Of a stretch of DNA of 64,000 bases, positions 60,563-64,000 are shown in pieces. Each line of letters starts with the position of its first letter. Position 1 is the first letter of the stretch. This stretch comes from a bacterium. GTDB lineage: Archaea; Nanoarchaeota; Nanoarchaeia; Woesearchaeales; UBA10216. The stretch is taken from the NCBI GenBank assembly GCA_024206195.1, contig JAAGZO010000437.1, forward strand, positions 124,001-188,000, in the 5' to 3' direction. The notes beneath the pieces were generated by a model. The model did no database searches. It was not told the origin of the DNA and saw only the letters and a program-made list of their open reading frames with translations. Position numbers and translations under genes: made by a program.

Positions 60563-63500
60563 ATGCATGAAGACACTAATATTGCTGAAAAGAAATTTTA
60601 TGAAGATCTGATTAGTAATGTAACCTCAAAATTGACAGGTTCACATGATAAATATAAACGTCTTATACTTCCAAATTATCCTAAAAAACTATTAATATTA
60701 GGGTCTCTTTCTGAAGAAGACCCCAATTTTATGGATAATGATTCTACAAGTGTCAAAGCAAATAGTCTTACAGTTATGTTTATGACTGATAAGCCAGTCA
60801 GTATCAAAGTAAAACCCGTTTTAAGTTTATACTATGGTATAAAAGAAGCAGAGGGAGAATTGGAAGAATATGGTTATAAAAGGGATAAAAATGTCCCATT
60901 TGTTTGGAAAAGATTGAAGACTTTTTTTCCAGAAGTAGAATTAAATGAAGATAAGAAGGAAGCTTTACTTAACTTTGGTGACTATAAAAAAAGTATCGAG
61001 GGAGATATAGAACACGAGTCTTTATATGAAGAGAAGAAACCAATATATGATTGGAGGGGGATGATAAGATTAGAGATCGATAGTTATCCTGAATTAGGGG
61101 GGAAGAATGTTGTTAAAGTCCAACTAATTAACAAGACACAACCTCAAAAGAGAAAAGATGCTAAATATGAAACTTCATTTTTTGATTGTGGACTTAAAAT
61201 TGAATTGGGAGGTATCGAGACTATTGATTTTGTTGATAAAAGAAAAAATTATTTTGATAACCTCATAGAAATAAAATCGAAGTTTAAGACCTTTAATTGC
61301 GGATATAACTATGATTCTGAAAGAAATACCTTAGTTACTGTGCCTTTCAAAAAAATTGAACAGAAAAAAGTTGTACCAGCAAATAGTTTTGAATATAACG
61401 GGGAAGAAATGTTAACCAAATTTTCGGATCTTTCTAAATCAAATAAAATACTCAAAAATCTTTTGGAGGTTATAAAAGAAAAACTAAAAGAGTATCAGAA
61501 TGGGGACAAGTATGGCTCTGATAAGGATTATACGAAGATAACTCAGAATTTTGAAAATGTATTGAACCGATATGAAGAAGGAATAAAATGTTTAGAAAGA
61601 AATGATAAAGCAAGAAAAGCTTTCCAGCTAATGCAAGAATCATTTGATAAATATACAGAAAAAGAGGAGTACCATTCATGGAGAATATTCCAAATAGTAT
61701 TTATTGTTTCAATTATTCCAGATATTGTAGAAAATAAGCGAAGAGATCAAGTTGGACTATTACATGTGCCTACAGGTGGAGGAAAATCCGAGTCTTATTT
61801 TGGTTTGGTAGTATTCTCTGCTTTTTATGATAGGTTAGTAGGTAAGAAATTTGGGACAACAGCGATTACAAAATTTCCTCTTAGAATGTTATCTGTTGAC
61901 CAACTTCAGAGAATCGCAGGCATATTTATTTTTGCTGAAGAAGTAAGAAAGAACAAATTAAATCAAAGTGGTGACTTCCCCTTTTCCGTTGCGTATTTTG
62001 TGGGTTCAAGTGATGAATTTCCCAGAAAGACGAGGAAGGTGGTTGAAGACATTCAAAAATACGAAAAAGTAGGTAAAGAAAAAGAAGGCAAAATCATACA
62101 GGAATGTCCCTTATGCGGTGATAAAGTTATTCTACATTATGATAAACATAATAAAATAATTCACATTTGTAAAAATGATCAATGTAAAAAGGAGTACGAA
62201 CTTTTTTTCACTGATGAAGAAATCTACAGATATTTACCAACATTTATTGTTTCCACAGTAGACAAATTTGCTGGAATTGCTTCGCAAAGAAGATTTAGAA
62301 ATTTATTGGGTGGAAAGCTTAATCTTTGTACGAAAGGTCATGGGTTTATCCCTCAAGGAGATTTTTGTGAAGTTGAGAGTAAACATGAAACCTGCAAAGA
62401 TCCAGGAGAACCTTATGAAATTAATTTTCATACTTCTCCTTCATTGATAATACAGGATGAAATGCACTTGATTAGGGAAGGGTTTGGAACAATAAATAGT
62501 CATTTTGAAACGTTTATCGAAGCATTAAGTTGTGTTATGGGTAATAATCCATTTAAGCATATTACAATGACTGCAACAGTAAAAGGAGCTGAACAACAAA
62601 ACCACACTATTTATTGGAAGGAAAAAACTAATATATTTCCATGGCATTCTCCATTGGGTAAGGGAGAAAATGATATATTCTACAAAAAGTTCAAAAATAA
62701 AAATCAAAGGATAATCATTGGATTAAAACCAAACTTTAGAGATAATCAATATGCTACACTAATCACTTTAAGATATTTAGCAGAATTTATCAATTCTTTC
62801 GAGAGCAATATCGAGAAGTATTCAAAAGAATATGGTGTTGATCCAAAAGTCTTAAAATCAATCATAATAAAATACAAATCTTTGATGACATATCATAACA
62901 AAAAATCGGATGTTAATTCAATGAATTTCTATATGAATGATGTGGTTAATAGTAAACTTACAAGGATTGATTATTCAGTAGTTCATAATATTTTATCAGG
63001 GGATAATACCTTAGACCAGATCCGAGATCATATTGAGAAAATTAAAAGATTTAATCTGTACGAGAAAAAAATATCTGCGCTTTCTTGCACAAGTATTGTA
63101 TCTCATGGGGTGGATATATCTAGATGGAACTTTATGTGTTTTCAAGGCGTACCCGGTTCTACATCAGAATATATCCAAGCTTTGAGTAGGGTTGGTAGAA
63201 AAGATACTGGTTTAATCTTTCTATGGTTTTATCCAAATAGGGTTAGGGATATAAGTTTTTATGATGCATTTAAAGAGTTTCATAGCCAAATAGACTTATT
63301 TGTAGAAACTGTACCTGTGGAAAGATGGACAAAACTAGGTTTTAAGCAGACCTTTCATTCACTTTTCTGTGGAGCAATATTAAACTATATGTCCCATACT
63401 CTCAACAAAGCAATATATAATGTGAATCATATAATTGAGGTCTTCTTTACTGATGATAACCTAACTAATAATGAGAGAAAAAAGCAGTTAATTGATTTTC

Positions 63501-63766
63501 TAAATGATGCTTATTGTGTTTTTGATGGTCAACCAAACAGTAATTTCATGGTACAAGAGATTGCGAAAGGTGTTAATGAAAGACTAAATGCATTATATGC
63601 ATATCATAGTAATCAGGCTAATGATCCTAAAGTATTCTTTCCTATGGCCTTAAGCAAGAATGATAAGAAGTATTGGAAGACTCAGTTTGGTATGAGAGGG
63701 ATCCAAGACACAATAGGTTTATCGAATTATGAAGGCAATTTTATTAAGAGGTACAGAAATGAGTGA
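60563..63766 (+). CDS. DrmA-like (DISARM-type) superfamily 2 helicase
   Basis: 1067 aa from the ATG (a TTG at 60554 is possible). N-terminal ~380 residues are unassigned. Then motif I VPTGGGKS (402-409), a four-Cys zinc site (Cys515, 518, 536, 541), motif II DEMH (632-635) in SLIIQDEMHLIREG, TATVKG, TSIVSHGVDIS and motif VI SRVGR (875-879) in EYIQALSRVGR. The motif series, the RDISFYDAFKEFH region after it and the size resemble the DISARM helicase DrmA. Antiviral defence is likely. Overlaps the next gene by eight bases. Confidence 0.82.
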   Translation: MHEDTNIAEKKFYEDLISNVTSKLTGSHDKYKRLILPNYPKKLLILGSLSEEDPNFMDNDSTSVKANSLTVMFMTDKPVSIKVKPVLSLYYGIKEAEGELEEYGYKRDKNVPFVWKRLKTFFPEVELNEDKKEALLNFGDYKKSIEGDIEHESLYEEKKPIYDWRGMIRLEIDSYPELGGKNVVKVQLINKTQPQKRKDAKYETSFFDCGLKIELGGIETIDFVDKRKNYFDNLIEIKSKFKTFNCGYNYDSERNTLVTVPFKKIEQKKVVPANSFEYNGEEMLTKFSDLSKSNKILKNLLEVIKEKLKEYQNGDKYGSDKDYTKITQNFENVLNRYEEGIKCLERNDKARKAFQLMQESFDKYTEKEEYHSWRIFQIVFIVSIIPDIVENKRRDQVGLLHVPTGGGKSESYFGLVVFSAFYDRLVGKKFGTTAITKFPLRMLSVDQLQRIAGIFIFAEEVRKNKLNQSGDFPFSVAYFVGSSDEFPRKTRKVVEDIQKYEKVGKEKEGKIIQECPLCGDKVILHYDKHNKIIHICKNDQCKKEYELFFTDEEIYRYLPTFIVSTVDKFAGIASQRRFRNLLGGKLNLCTKGHGFIPQGDFCEVESKHETCKDPGEPYEINFHTSPSLIIQDEMHLIREGFGTINSHFETFIEALSCVMGNNPFKHITMTATVKGAEQQNHTIYWKEKTNIFPWHSPLGKGENDIFYKKFKNKNQRIIIGLKPNFRDNQYATLITLRYLAEFINSFESNIEKYSKEYGVDPKVLKSIIIKYKSLMTYHNKKSDVNSMNFYMNDVVNSKLTRIDYSVVHNILSGDNTLDQIRDHIEKIKRFNLYEKKISALSCTSIVSHGVDISRWNFMCFQGVPGSTSEYIQALSRVGRKDTGLIFLWFYPNRVRDISFYDAFKEFHSQIDLFVETVPVERWTKLGFKQTFHSLFCGAILNYMSHTLNKAIYNVNHIIEVFFTDDNLTNNERKKQLIDFLNDAYCVFDGQPNSNFMVQEIAKGVNERLNALYAYHSNQANDPKVFFPMALSKNDKKYWKTQFGMRGIQDTIGLSNYEGNFIKRYRNE

Positions 63767-64000
63767 GCGATTTGTAGAATATTCAGGTAACTCGGCCCCT
63801 TTTCATGTGGGGATAGGATTAATGCTCTTTAACAGGGGTTTATCTTTTATCACTACTAAAGTCTTTCCTGATGATAATGAGAGTAGAGGCTTAAAGATTA
63901 ATGATGAAATCGCTCTCAAGAATAAACTCTTCAGAACTATTCAGAGAAGATATAATGCCCGAATACATAACAATATGTTAAAATATAGGGACTTATCACC
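63759..64000 (+). CDS. unknown gene downstream of the helicase, truncated by window edge
   Basis: About 80 codons are visible, starting MSERFVEYSGNSAPFHVGIG. No family can be assigned from this part; I looked for a DrmB likeness and cannot see one. The ATG overlaps the helicase stop, so the two are co-translated and probably functionally linked. Confidence 0.6.
   Translation, partial: MSERFVEYSGNSAPFHVGIGLMLFNRGLSFITTKVFPDDNESRGLKINDEIALKNKLFRTIQRRYNARIHNNMLKYRDLS

Overview
This window comes from an archaeon, most likely a small-genome DPANN lineage (Woesearchaeota/Pacearchaeota-like). The kingdom is clear from archaeal-type genes (aIF5B, aEF1B with its Zn-ribbon partner, Trm1, DRG-family GTPase, DUF371, DUF460, RtcA), from TATA boxes placed about 25-30 bases before start codons (largely leaderless transcription), and from a tRNA-Trp carrying a short anticodon-loop intron. 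The lineage is an inference from DUF5752, PGF-pre-PGF surface proteins and many small conserved proteins. No rRNA, CRISPR array, transposase or integrase gene is visible.

Layout. 0-1.8 kb: intron-containing tRNA-Trp, two small genes, a DUF192 gene and an intergenic array of 11-bp repeats. 1.8-9.2 kb: two giant cell-surface proteins (a subtilisin-like protease and a non-catalytic partner) that share Ig-like modules. 9.2-17 kb: housekeeping and metabolic genes (phosphoesterase, VWA/MoxR pair, B12 radical SAM, DUF460 nuclease-like, CorA, RtcA). 17.1-23.8 kb: an operon with a pilin-like protein and an M64 metallopeptidase, then an opposing operon led by two tiny AbrB-type regulators. 23.9-28.4 kb: translation and RNA modification. 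28.4-36.8 kb: unknown pairs, DUF371, a stand-alone asparagine-synthase domain, a pair of paralogous P-loop ATPases and membrane proteins. 36.8-43.6 kb: DRG GTPase, a tandem duplication of a CxxC-x17-CxxC zinc protein with structured leaders, and a Ski2-like helicase.

43.6-56.4 kb is an accessory, envelope-rich zone: lipoproteins (one with a Kunitz-type inhibitor cysteine pattern, one a serpin), an iron-sulfur flavoprotein, an acyltransferase, an XRE/DUF3796/DUF2178 operon with a perfect palindrome at its promoter, a five-gene operon of overlapping small membrane and zinc proteins, a GH114-like lipoprotein and a ferredoxin. 56.5-64 kb looks like a defence-type region: a four-gene AAA+ ATPase operon, a CARF-HTH regulator, a class II glutamine amidotransferase, a large DrmA-like (DISARM-type) helicase and the start of another gene running off the edge.

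The most striking signal is seen twice (54.4-55.9 kb and 59.1-60.6 kb). A single gene sits directly after another gene, and a second, diverged copy of the upstream gene's 3' end lies just beyond it. The differences between copies are almost all synonymous. This is the footprint expected if incoming DNA replaced the 3' part of a resident gene and left one cargo gene behind. At 59-60.6 kb the cargo splits what was probably a CARF regulator-helicase operon.
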